From positions 3,611,624 through 3,675,623 of the forward strand of contig NC_087071.1 in assembly GCF_963678635.1 (NCBI RefSeq): a stretch of DNA of 64,000 nt, in the 5' to 3' direction. Both the position numbers and the translations under genes were made by a program. The notes under the pieces are model-generated. The model was not told the DNA's origin. It saw nothing but the letters and a program-made list of their open reading frames with translations, and searched no databases. The DNA comes from Symsagittifera roscoffensis (taxonomy: Eukaryota > Xenacoelomorpha > Acoela > Convolutidae). Within the stretch, counting starts at the first letter, position 1; the number at the start of each line of letters is the position of its first letter. Below, piece by piece: positions 1 to 9,834 of the stretch.

Positions 1-3000
1 TCAAGAATCCTTCTGAATCGATCTTCTACGGTGCCACTCCTTTTATCCCCAGGGGTGTCCACTGATGGGGGTGATGGTGTCGCTGGACTCTTTCCCTTGT
101 ACTCTGTCAGAGCCACATGCAATGGGCCTGCTGCATCCAACTCCTTTCCTACCTGTCTCCTTTTCACCTGCTCTAGTCCGTAAGGTGCTCGGTATTTCCT
201 TGTGGCAAACAGCATCTCGTCCGCTTTCAGCGCGATATCCCTTCATTCACTATCATCCTGCCATCGTCCCACACCGGCAACTTGTTCTCTAGACTTGCCC
301 GCTCAAGTGTTCTCAAGGCATCTCGCACCTCGAATTTCGGGGGCATCGACCCTCTCATTTTCTTGGCTTGAGTCGTCCATGGATTTATCTTCGCATCGCT
401 GGTATGAAAATAAATCGCTGCAGTGTAGCCGATGAAGGGAGGATCCCAGCCGTCGATGAACTCCTTCTGCTGTTCTTCGGTTGTTGTTCTCGCGTAAAGG
501 GATGGGACAACCAGGGAACTGTTCATCCCCAGGGTCATTCTCCTCACTGTTGGGAATTCTGGAGTGCTTGCCGGCAGGACTTCCTTCTCCAATATCGCCT
601 CTAGCTCCCTCTTCACTAGCTCGAAGCTTTTCTTCCATGCAGGAAATCTCAAGATCTCTTGTCCATTTGTTGTCAAGGGATTCAGGTTCCAGAACTTGGG
701 ATAAGTTTCGATGGGGCCTTCGCGCTTGCTTCGCATCCGGCACTGCAGCTGTCCTCGAAAACTGTATACCACCAACTCTGGATCCTTCACCTTTCCAAAG
801 AGCACCGTGTTGTTCATTTGTGCCCTTAGCACCTCCTGCTGACACCAATTAAGTGTCGTCCCATCCAATATGCTTATGAGGCTCACGTGGGTCACTGAGT
901 ATCGATAAGCTGTCACCAGAGGATCTGGAAACGCGAACGTGACGGCCGGTCCATAGATACAGGTTACGACCTCTCCCAGCCCCCGGATCATCCCCATGGG
1001 GTCCGAACTCATGGCCAGTCATAAGTCCGTCAACAGGGGCATGCCTCCATTCACTCTTCTCCATTCCTCTCTTGTCTTCGGGCTCTTTTCTTCACCAGTC
1101 AGGTGCCTGTTTTGCATCAGTAGATACTGTATTAGCAGCGTCCTTAGTCCGGCAGCACACTTATACGAGTAGGTGTCAATACTCGAGTGTGTTCTTCCCA
1201 TCGACAGGGGCTCTCCGTGTTTCATCAGTCGGTGAAATGACACCAGTTCACCGTGGGTCAGAAGCACTAACGTCAAGTACCCGTCTATCCTGAGGGTGTC
1301 CACGCCCCGACTGAACATGTATGCTGGGCCCATATTAAACAAGTACCTCGGGTAAACCAGGTACAGTGCCAGCAACAGACTGATAGGCATATTCAATATC
1401 TCCTGTATGAATGCTTTGAAGATAATCTCTTTCGCGCTATACACTCTGGCCAGGAAATCTTTTCCCCAACAAGGACTCAAGAACTCAAGAATCTCATGAT
1501 CCCTCCTCGTCCTCAGCTCACCCCTTGCGTGCTCCCTCCAGAATCCTCCAATCGTGACTTCGTTGGCTTCTGTGACGAACCTGCCAACCGTCATTTCCCT
1601 CTTCTCGGCCATTCCCAGTTGCTCCTCAAGAAAATCCCTGATCTGCCTCACCAGAAGCGGCGCATCTCCTCTTGTCTTCTCCGTGGAGTTTTCCAGCCTT
1701 GGTGTTAGGAAGGGCCACTTGCCTCTCTCTTGTGTCAATCGATACACCATCGACTCCAGTTGCTTCTCCGATGCGGCCACGATCTTCCTCTCGTTGCTCG
1801 GCCCTCTAGATTTGCTGGTGGAGCTTGTGATGGTCAAATCCATGTCTCGAAACCACACACTGGCCGTCAGGTGAGTCATCACTGGATGATCGTCCCCTAT
1901 ACTCGGACTGAGCTTGAGTTGCCTCGCGAAGTTAGATATCTCTAGCAAGAGGACCTCGTCCAATACGATGAGGATGTCAGCCAACTCATAAAAGCCTCTC
2001 AACGCATGGGAGACATCCGCCCATACCGCGAGTTCTGATCTGCGAAGTCTCAAGTTCGTAGGTTCCAGTTCCCGGTTGGGAGCTGCCATCCATGCCCTTC
2101 TGCTATTAAGATCAAGATCGCATACACAAATTGCAGAGCGAGAGGCATGCTCGAGTACTCGGGGGATGTCGTGAACGCCACTTTTATCTTGGAGCCGAAT
2201 CTTGAGGCAACATTCTCTTGTACTTCATTCATGGCCGCAAATAATGTCTGGATCGCCTCCCAGATCCTCTTCGGTGTAGGTTCATCACCCTTGAGCTGCT
2301 CAAGAAAACCCGTGGCATGCAGATGATCATTCATCCCTGCAAACAGCAGTAGCTCAGGCTCGCAGGGCATCTCCGACTTTATTGCCACCACCAGGGTCAA
2401 CATCTGGTTTAGCTCCGCTCCCGGCAAGGCATATATCAGAGTCCGGCCAAAACAATTTGGGAGACGTTCCCTCAAAGTCCGATCCCGCCACGATGACCAC
2501 CCTCGCTGCGGCTGGGTCTGCCCTGTCGTAAACTGCCAAGGTTTTGGCCAGCTGCGTCTTCCCGCAGGGTTTCCCGTATCGGGGGTCGTTGGCTAATCTT
2601 GTACCTTCATACGCGGCGTCATGTAATTCCATTTCACTCGGATCCCTCAGTTTGTCTACCACCCTCAACTGTGCTGGAGTGGCCACTCTAATCCTGGCAA
2701 TGCTAGTTCGGTGTTTGGGAGGCTCCACCACGAGTCCCGGGCTCCCCAATGACTTGAGAAGTCTGTAGTTAATCGGTCCCATCACTGATTTCGTGGGAAT
2801 CCCAGTCAGATCCGCCGTCTCTATCATCTTCGCTCTCGAGAAGTGTGTCTCATGTGCCTTCAGCCAGTCCACGCACTGGTGTCTAACCAAGTCTTCGTGT
2901 GACCCCTGCTTAAGACCCAAAGTTTTCGCTAGCTCCAGCCTGCATTCCAGATCCTCCAAGTCCAGCTCCTTGACCTTCTCCACATATTTCGACCTGCTGG

Positions 3001-3178
3001 TCTCCGCTGGCATCTCCGACTTCTTCTTCTCCGCAACCACCACCGAGGATATTGTTGACCCTTGAGGATTTGATGACGTCGCCTCATCAGCCTCCATGGG
3101 CGCGGCGCTCGGCAACTTGGTCCGGCTGTTCCTCAAACTGTCTCTAGAATCGGACCTCTCGCCCAAGCGACTGGACAA
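1..3178 (-). pseudogene. Accessory ORF B of the retroelement: unrecognised ~1,050-residue protein with SGNH-like segment, broken
   Basis: A chain of minus-strand ORFs (3178-2354, 2475-2050, 2089-1019, 1012-227, then open to base 1 in a third frame) reads as one protein broken by indels near 2,430-2,475, near 2,050-2,089 and near 230-246. An in-frame TGA lies at 1,019-1,021, after which the same frame continues. The N-terminus is polar and Ser/Thr-rich. The middle has a hydrophobic strand ending AGSDF and, about 40 residues later across the frame change, a block reading LLLFAGMND. These resemble SGNH blocks I and III, though the canonical GDS serine order is altered. The rest has hydrophobic helical stretches (for example MPISLLLALYLVYPRYLF) and no family I recognise. 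It lies just downstream of the other accessory ORF. It could be a capsid, envelope or esterase-like accessory protein; the sequence does not decide. Confidence 0.6.
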
Positions 3179-3214
3179 AGCCCTCGGGTTGAAGAAGGGT
3201 GGGTTTGGAGGTGG

Positions 3215-4984
3215 TCAGAATGTGACCTGTGCCGTCTCTAGCAACTCTGCCTCCAGCGCACATATGTGCCTTTGGAAGACGTCATTGAACCATTCCACCC
3301 CTCTGGGCCTATCAACGTGAATCCCATCCGCGGATGCATCGTCAGAGAAAGTGGATAGCTCCATTTGCTCGGCCACGTCCAATAGCCCAAGGGGAAGGAC
3401 GCTTCTCTGGTGTATCAGCCTGATTATTTCGTTCACGTTTCGCACTTTTGTGTTCATCTCAACTGCATGTTGATCCGCTTTCACGTTGTAAGGGATGGTG
3501 CACACCGTGAGAATGGCCGGATCCATTTGAATCCGTAATTCCTCGAGAATGCAGCTCATTTTGTCATGCAGCCTCGTCACCTTCCTTGCTTCCCCCCTGG
3601 ACACATCATTCGTCCCTACCATCAGGGTCAACGTGTATGCACTTGCCATCCCTAACATCTCAATTGTCGCTAACATCTGCGGCGTCGCGGCTCCAGCGAA
3701 GCTCAAGATCCCCGTTTGCCAATGGGACTGGATCCGGGTCAGCACCCGCAGCAAGCTGTCCCCTATGATCAAATGGACCACCCCTTCAGGCACTCGCGGC
3801 TGCGTGAGGTACTCCACCCAAGTCGCGTCATGGAAGCAATCTCTCCTCTCCCTCTGCGCCGTGCTCCAGTCCATCCGATTGTGCTTGCGGTATCTACCTT
3901 CCGTATTCTTCTTGTAACTCGAGATTACCACACTCCTGACAGGTTGCTCCCCCCACGTCGAGGGTAAGTTCACTCTAGCTGGACTCTCGCGACTCCTCAG
4001 CTGTAGTCGCTCGTGCAACTCTTTCAGTCGTGATGAGCTACCACTCACCTGACTACTACCCGGGGTCGAACTTGGTGTATATCCAGGCAGCGCTACGTCC
4101 ATCAACGGGCGTATTACTTGTGTCTCTAGACCACGCAGGGAGGACGCTGATTCAGACGGTATCCACACCTCCAACCCCTCGTTCATATGTTCTTGGGCCG
4201 CGCGATTGAGGTTAAATCGCCCCTTCGACCTAGGAGCTTCATCTACCTCCATGCGTGACTCTGGTCTTGAGCCAGTCACCATCCGCTCTTTGGGCCTAGC
4301 CCCTTTCTGCATGTCGAGCTCGCGTTGTCGTTGCTGGATCCTCTCAAGCTCCGATTTCAGCTGCTCGCAATTCGCGGCATTCTCTCGCACCCTTTCTGCC
4401 TGTAGCTGTTCAGCTCTCATCATGTCCAGTTCCCTCCGCGCTTGGTCCCTCTCAAGTTTTGCCTGATCTCTCTCGAGCACCGCTTGATCCCGGACGAGGT
4501 TCGCCTTGTTCCTCTCCCGCTGAGTCCTCTCAAGCTCTCTCTTCATGATACTGACGTCCGATACGCTTCCCCCGTCTGTTGTGCCCGTGACATCAATGGT
4601 GTCTTGCTCGTGCTCTGGCCCGTGGATCTAACTGATGGTTTGACCGGCAGTGGGAACTCCCCTGCACCATACTCGGTGTTGTTACTCAAGCCAGGGTTCC
4701 TTGCCAAATCGAACACCCTTATCGCTCCATCCACGTTCCAGGACAGTCACCTGGTTTGTTCTTGATTGGACACTCCATCAGTGGTGTAGCCTACCATCAA
4801 AACCGCTTCTGTCGCAGACTCCCGACACTCGCCCTGTTCCTCCAACTGGAGGATGGCATTCAACATCACTGCCATTCTCAGGTCCACTTGAGTATAATCC
4901 AGGTCCCTCAGCCGCCTGTACAATTCGTCAAGTGTGGGTTTTTTTCAAAGCCGAGGGCATGGACTTCCAGAATTGATCTGCCAT
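3215..4984 (-). pseudogene. Accessory ORF A of the retroelement: coiled coil plus SGNH/GDSL-type hydrolase domain
   Basis: The best start is ATG at 4,984 (reads MADQFWKSM). The frame slips at a 7-T run near 4,940, meets an in-frame TGA at 4,748-4,750, and changes again at an ATGA overlap at 4,543-4,546. The intact part (4546-3215, 443 residues) opens with a charged coiled coil of repeated LERDQ-type heptads (about 1-80), then a low-complexity linker. An SGNH hydrolase domain occupies about residues 255-420: block I GDSLL at 262, the glycine block FAGA at 283, block III GTND at 311 and block V DGIH at 407. All four catalytic-type residues (Ser264, Gly, Asn313, Asp407/His410) are present. SGNH proteins are esterases, lipases or acetyl-hydrolases; the substrate here is unknown. 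The TGA and slips make this copy unlikely to be fully functional. Confidence 0.7.
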
Positions 4985-5427
4985 TTCCGTGGTTTCCAAG
5001 TGATGTTGAGTTTTAGCAACTTGAGTTTTACCTGAGCAACTTGAGTATGAGCAACTTGAGTTGGCTTCTTGAGATATCGTTCGATTTGCGTTCTCTTTCT
5101 TCAATTGAATACAGGTGAGTAGTCAATTTGACTTCAACAAATCAATCTAAAAGTAACACCCGATTTTTTAGACCGACAAGCTGTGCCCCTAACCAGAAAA
5201 CCTCCTTACTATTGTGATTAAAACCCTTTCCTTTTCGCCCTATTAAAATAGTTCAATTGGAAATTTTCTAAAAACATGCAGATACATTTTATGTTTTAGC
5301 ACCATCAATCATTTAAAATACTAATTGTCATGCCAATCACTCCTAAGATTCTTTACCTGTTTTCCACCCCAGTACCTAACTCAAGACTCCTCCCTCACGC
5401 CCGACTCGAGACCCCCGTGTATCCGAC
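4985..5427. other. Non-coding spacer between pol and accessory ORFs
   Basis: No ORF is supported here. On the minus strand this separates the pol stop at 5,428 from the accessory ORF start at 4,984. It would be the natural place for a splice acceptor or internal promoter for the downstream ORFs, but I see no decisive signal. The only structure is the short repeat at 5,015-5,060. Confidence 0.4.
5015..5060. repeat. Three copies of AGCAACTTGAG
   Basis: The 11-mer AGCAACTTGAG occurs at 5,015, 5,035 and 5,050, just upstream (minus sense) of the SGNH accessory ORF. CTTGAG/CTCAAG words also recur through the element. A direct-repeat cis element is possible; no function is shown. Confidence 0.5.
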
Positions 5428-5880
5428 TCAGGCGATGCTCAAGTAGTATTTCTTGTGAAGATACACCATTATCTCAGTTTCTGCGAAGACTACGTGTAGG
5501 ATAGCGTACAATTCCCTTGGGCTCAGTTTGCCCCTGTTCGGGTCATACAACGGCATTGAGACCTCCGTTATCCCTCTTTCAATCATGAAGTCTCGTAGTC
5601 TTGTTAGTGCCAACATCACGTGTTCGGGATCAATTGTGTTCCTGTCATTGACCCTCGTCACTAGGAACCACAGGTTTTTCCCCGGGACTTGTGCTACTGA
5701 TGGTGGAAGCGCTGCAATCCCTCCCAGTCCTGGTCTCTGTCTGAACAGAAACTCCACGTTCTGGTACTCTCTTTTGAAGTCAGCTTCCAGTCTTGATTTG
5801 AAACTCATGTCTGCCGTGATGCAGATCGCGCTCGTCCTGTTTGACAGGATGAAGTCACTATCTGTTATCATAATGTTTTC
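5428..5880 (-). other. Macrodomain region at the Pol C-terminus
   Basis: This marks the last ~150 residues of the integrase ORF. Known macrodomains bind ADP-ribose or remove it from proteins and nucleic acids. Here the alternating strand/helix order, the VSMP strand before the phosphate loop and the C-terminal hydrophobic strand fit the TARG1-like subgroup. A host-derived origin is plausible because this fold is not part of standard gypsy Pol. A structure prediction would settle it. Confidence 0.6.
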
Positions 5881-7326
5881 CGAGTACTGATTGGGTATTT
5901 CAAATTTCGTTGTGAAATTCGGGCCTATGTTAGGCTCTGGCTCTTCTTCTTCAAGTTCCAATTCGCGTGTTTCTCTTACTTCCTTGAGCATCTTTATCAT
6001 CAATTTTTCGGTGTGGGTAAGTCCTACCCCCACTCCCCGGACAAAAATATTTATCGACGTCCCCGTCGATGTTGTCGGGTCTGAATTGTCCGGCGGAATG
6101 TCCAGTGGCCTGTCTGTTGCCGTCCAGCCGAAGAGAGGGTCTTCTGTCTTCGTATGTTTTTCCGCTAACACGTCGACTTGTTGAATACTCTGTCCTCCAT
6201 GGCCTTCGTCTTTGACGTCGCGTATCCACTCTAGTATCCTCAAGTTCGTGTTCTCCCTCCTCTCTATCTCGCTCTGTTCGAGGTCCGTCTCCATTTCTGG
6301 TGTCGGGTAATCTTCCTGCGGATAGTGTCCACCGTCATCAATGACCTGCCATTCCTCTTCGGCTTCCAGTTCGCCTGCACTCAGTAGTTCCTCACCCAAT
6401 TTGTCTGGCTGTATCTTATCAATCAAGAAGTCATCCCCGTATCTGTTATACCTCATGCCGGTCCGTTTTTGATTGCCAGTCCTGGTTCCCGGTGGTATTG
6501 GTGGATCTGGCTCCATCCACTTCGGCACCTCGTCTTGCTCCGGATCGTTCCAGTCTTCTTCTACAAATGATCCTGCTTCAGACTCCACAAATATCATTTC
6601 ATTGTCGTCCAAACTCAAGTTCTCATTGCCATCATTTTTCTCTCTAGTGCCCTTTTCATTCACTTCACACACTGGCTCTACCACCAGGTACTCGAGACGC
6701 TCCATGTCCTTCGGTATGCACCAGTCTTCCGGGGACGAGACGTGAGGCTTCAGGTTTTCATAATGTGCTGCTCGCCCAGTACTCAAGCGGTAGAACCGTC
6801 CTTGTTGATGTACTTCCATTATCATGAATGGTCCCCTCCACTTCTTGAGTAGTTTCTTTGTTCCTTTGGGCGGTATGACATTTTGGAAGACCCACACGTA
6901 CTGGCCCACTTCATATGGCTTTGCTTGTAATGTTTTTTCGTCATATTTCTTGCGATGTCTCTTTTGCGCTTGCGCCGTGTTCCTCCTGCATAGCTCGTTT
7001 AGCTCTTGTTGTCTTTTGATCGCTTCTTTCACATATGCCTGAGGCGACGTCCTCTTCCCCTCGTATTCCGGGTAAAAGAATGTCAGAGGCATTGCTCTCT
7101 CCCTGCCCGTCAACATCATGAAAGGACTGATGCCCGTCGTTGAGTGTTGTGTGCTGTTGTAGGCCCCTACTACCTGTGGCAGGTATTTATCCCAGTCCGT
7201 CATGTATCTTGAGCAGTACACCCTTAACATGTTGACCAGTGTCCTGTTCTGTCTCTCTACCAACCCGTTGGTCTGTGGGTGGTAGGTCGTCGAGTGTGCT
7301 TGAGCAATGTGCGATCTCCTCATCAA
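5428..7326 (-). pseudogene. Integrase C-terminal half fused to acidic linker and macrodomain (end of Pol)
   Basis: The 632-residue ORF begins inside the integrase core, with the conserved TTYHPQTNGLVERQNRTL block at residues 13-30. This carries the third acidic residue of the DDE triad (E24). The HHCC zinc finger and the two catalytic Asp residues are absent. A typical gypsy integrase C-terminus follows (ISPFMMLTGRE, then KPYEVGQYVWVF and KKLLKKWRGPFMI). After about residue 215 comes a long acidic linker. Residues about 483-632 match a macrodomain of the TARG1/ALC1 type: a strand with SAICITADMSFKS, a helix, KNLWFLVTRV, a helix, then GITEVSMPLYDPNRGKL and a final strand EIMVYLH. The lysine and aspartate used by TARG1 for deacylation appear not conserved, so binding without catalysis is as likely. 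The macrodomain is a fold inference from motif order. Confidence 0.75.
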
Positions 7327-8576
7327 TCCCCATCAGCTGTGTGATAGAGTAAGTCTTTCTTTTCTTTGTAGAACTGGCTCAAGATCTTGTAGCTGTCTTC
7401 CTCAAGTTCCCCCTTCTCCTTGACCGCCGACTGGATCCATTTGGAGAGGTTACTTGTCATTTTGTCATTCTTCTGGGCTCTTATTAGGTCTGACAGCCTA
7501 TATCTCGCCTTGATATGCTCCTTTAGCGCCATGATCTGTCCATTCATCTCACCAGGGTTGTGGATGTCATCACTCAGCTTCACGCATATCATCCTTTTCA
7601 CGATTTTTATATCGTCTTCTGGCACCAGATTCGTTCTGACGTTTGAGTTGCACGATAGTTCCCTGAATGGCTTTCTTGAAACCGCAATTTTCTCAATTTC
7701 TTCACCACCTCGTATCTCCTGTATGTCCAAATTGTACGTTCCTGAAGATGGGTCCGTCTGTAACTCCCTGTCGTGGTGCCTTGTCTTCTCTTCCGCTAAA
7801 ATCATGCACAGACTGTCTTGGCCTTCGCTGCTCTCATCCGAGTCTTCATCCCATTCTTCACGCTCCCCGGACAATTTTCCTTCTCCGGTTTCCTCTTCTT
7901 CTGTGAACCTGGACCACTCCCCGGACTCTTGACCTAGTCTCAGGTGTTCAGCTCCTTCTTTGAATGCCACTTTCTTTTTCCTAACTTTTGTCTGCTCCAG
8001 AATGTTTTCGGGGATTTTGTCAACTAGTGACCGCACGACGTCTTTGCTATCAGTGACGCTTCCTTTTGAGGAGTCAGTATTGTTCACTGTTTCCTTTCTC
8101 CGAAGTATAGTGACTTCCGGTTCCTCTCGGCTCTCCTCTTGGATCACGGGCTTATCATCTGATAGTTTCTCTAGCAACCTCATTAAGTCATCATCTATCG
8201 GTACAGTTCCTGCTTCTACCTGGTTAAGATCATAGCCTTTCGCTTTGAGTGTCTCCCTCACGATCTTGGACTTGAGTATTATCTCTATCGGAATCCTTCT
8301 GCTCCTCTTCAAGATGGTCTTTTCTGGAGGTCCTTTAGGTAGCTCGGGATGATCTTCAATCGGTTTGCCTGATTTGTCCAGCCATCTCGTGAGTGGAAGA
8401 CTGTCATACGTTTCCTTGTCCATGAAGGAGAAGCCATCTTTGATCTCAGGTCTGTCTGCCTCTCTTTGTTCTTGTCTCTCGTAGAACTCCGTCTTCTTGC
8501 TCAAGCTGTCGGCGTTTTGATGTTTATTCCGTGTTATGTGCTCAATTATCATGTTGTATCCGTCCAGGCGAACTAT
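7323..8576 (-). pseudogene. RNase H C-terminal end plus long acidic Pol linker, truncated at an integrase deletion
   Basis: The frame is continuous with RT/RNase H upstream: only the TAG at 8,577-8,579 separates them, where a codon for a residue just after the RNase H core is expected. The first residues hold the terminal RNase H signature HITRNKHQNADSLSKK. About 370 residues of charged, Glu/Asp-rich sequence follow, much longer than the usual short tether to the integrase zinc finger. The ORF ends at 7,323 with HTADGD and a stop that overlaps the next ORF, which starts deep inside the integrase core. About 200 residues of integrase are therefore missing. The linker has no recognisable domain. 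Confidence 0.7.
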
Positions 8577-9834
8577 CTACCTCCCAATGTAACTTTGGTC
8601 CATTGAGTACGTTTTCAGCCAGCTTAGTGCTCGGTTGTCGACTCGCAACTTGAATGGCTCACTGCCCAGGTATGCCCTGTATTTCTCGACAAAGGTAACC
8701 ACTGCGAACATCTCTGCTTTTGGTGCTCCGTACTTCATTTCTGTGTCACTTAGGACTTTGCTCCCGTACGCTATTGGTCTCAAGACTGTCTTCCCATTCC
8801 ACTCTTGTTCCTGATGGAGAATTCCAGAAATCGCAACTACCGATGCATCCGTGTCCAGCACGTACATCCCTTTCTCAGTCGGCATAACTAGTACTGGTGC
8901 CTCGCATAGCTCTTTCTTTATTCTCTGGAATGACTCTTCTGCTGCGTTGTTCCACGTGAACTTCTTGCCCTTGTGTCTCATTAATTGTTGCATCGGGTAT
9001 ACCTTGTCCGCGTAGCCTTTGATGAACTCTCTATAATAGTTAGCGAAACCCAGGAAGCTCATCAACTGGTGTTCCGTCTTCGGTGATTTCCAGGTTAGAA
9101 CTGCTTCCACGGCGTCCGGATCAAGTCTGATGCCGTGCTTATCTACCATCCTGCCCAAGTATTTTATTGAGTCCTTGAGTATCTCGCACTTTGATGGTTT
9201 ACACCTTAGCCCCGGCTTTTTCATGCATGCAAACACCTCGTCAAGTATCTCAATGTGGTCTTCCAATGTGGGCGTCGCTATTACCACGTCGTCCACGTAG
9301 CACATTACCAGATTGCCATACTTCTTCGTCACGCCTATCAGCGCGTGTGCCATCAACCTCTGAATTGTGGCTGTGGCATTGCAAAGTCCAAACGGCATCC
9401 GTTTCCATTGAAACAGACCCAACTCGCAGGCAAACCCTGTCTTGTCTCTGTCCTGCTTCCTTAGTGGTACCTGCCAAAAGGCCGAGCCTAAATCAAGAGT
9501 CGTGAAAAATTTTGCATCACCTAACTTCGAGAGGCTCTCATCAATCTTAGGTATGGGATAGGCATCCTTCGCCGTGTCGGAGTTCAGGTATCGAAAGTCA
9601 CAACAAAACCTCAACTGGTCGCCTTTCTTTTTGGCCATCACTACTCCACACGCCCACGGTGATTTGGTGATTTGGATGGTTCTATCATGTCATACTCTAG
9701 TAACGTTTCGATCTCTTTTGTACACGCATCCAATTTGTGCGGGATCATGCGCCTCGCCCCCTCCCTGTGCGGTACCGCGTTCTCCTCAAGTTCTATTTCA
9801 TGCTCAACGAAATTACAACACCCGATATCCGCTT
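8577..9834 (-). pseudogene. Reverse transcriptase and RNase H (Ty3/gypsy Pol)
   Basis: The main ORF (9641-8577, 354 residues) has RT motifs in order: FCCDFRYLN (12-20), FTTLDLGSAFWQ with the first catalytic Asp (D50), MPFGLCNAT (82-90), and the catalytic YVDD box (115-118). FLGFANYYREFI and an RNase H start with VLDTDAS follow. RT residues upstream of 9,641 are open in another frame back to the gag-pro stop at 9,834. Two breaks lie there: a length change in the T run near 9,845 and the 8-bp tandem duplication (GGTGATTT twice on the plus strand) at 9,658-9,673. It copies element RNA into cDNA in a cytoplasmic particle; this copy is broken although the catalytic boxes survive. Confidence 0.93.
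9658..9673. repeat. 8-bp tandem duplication breaking the RT frame
   Basis: GGTGATTT occurs twice head to tail at 9,658-9,665 and 9,666-9,673. An 8-bp insertion is not a multiple of three. It separates conserved N-terminal RT sequence (TLLEYDMIEPSKSP) from the main RT frame, so it is a visible inactivating lesion, presumably by replication slippage. Confidence 0.85.
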
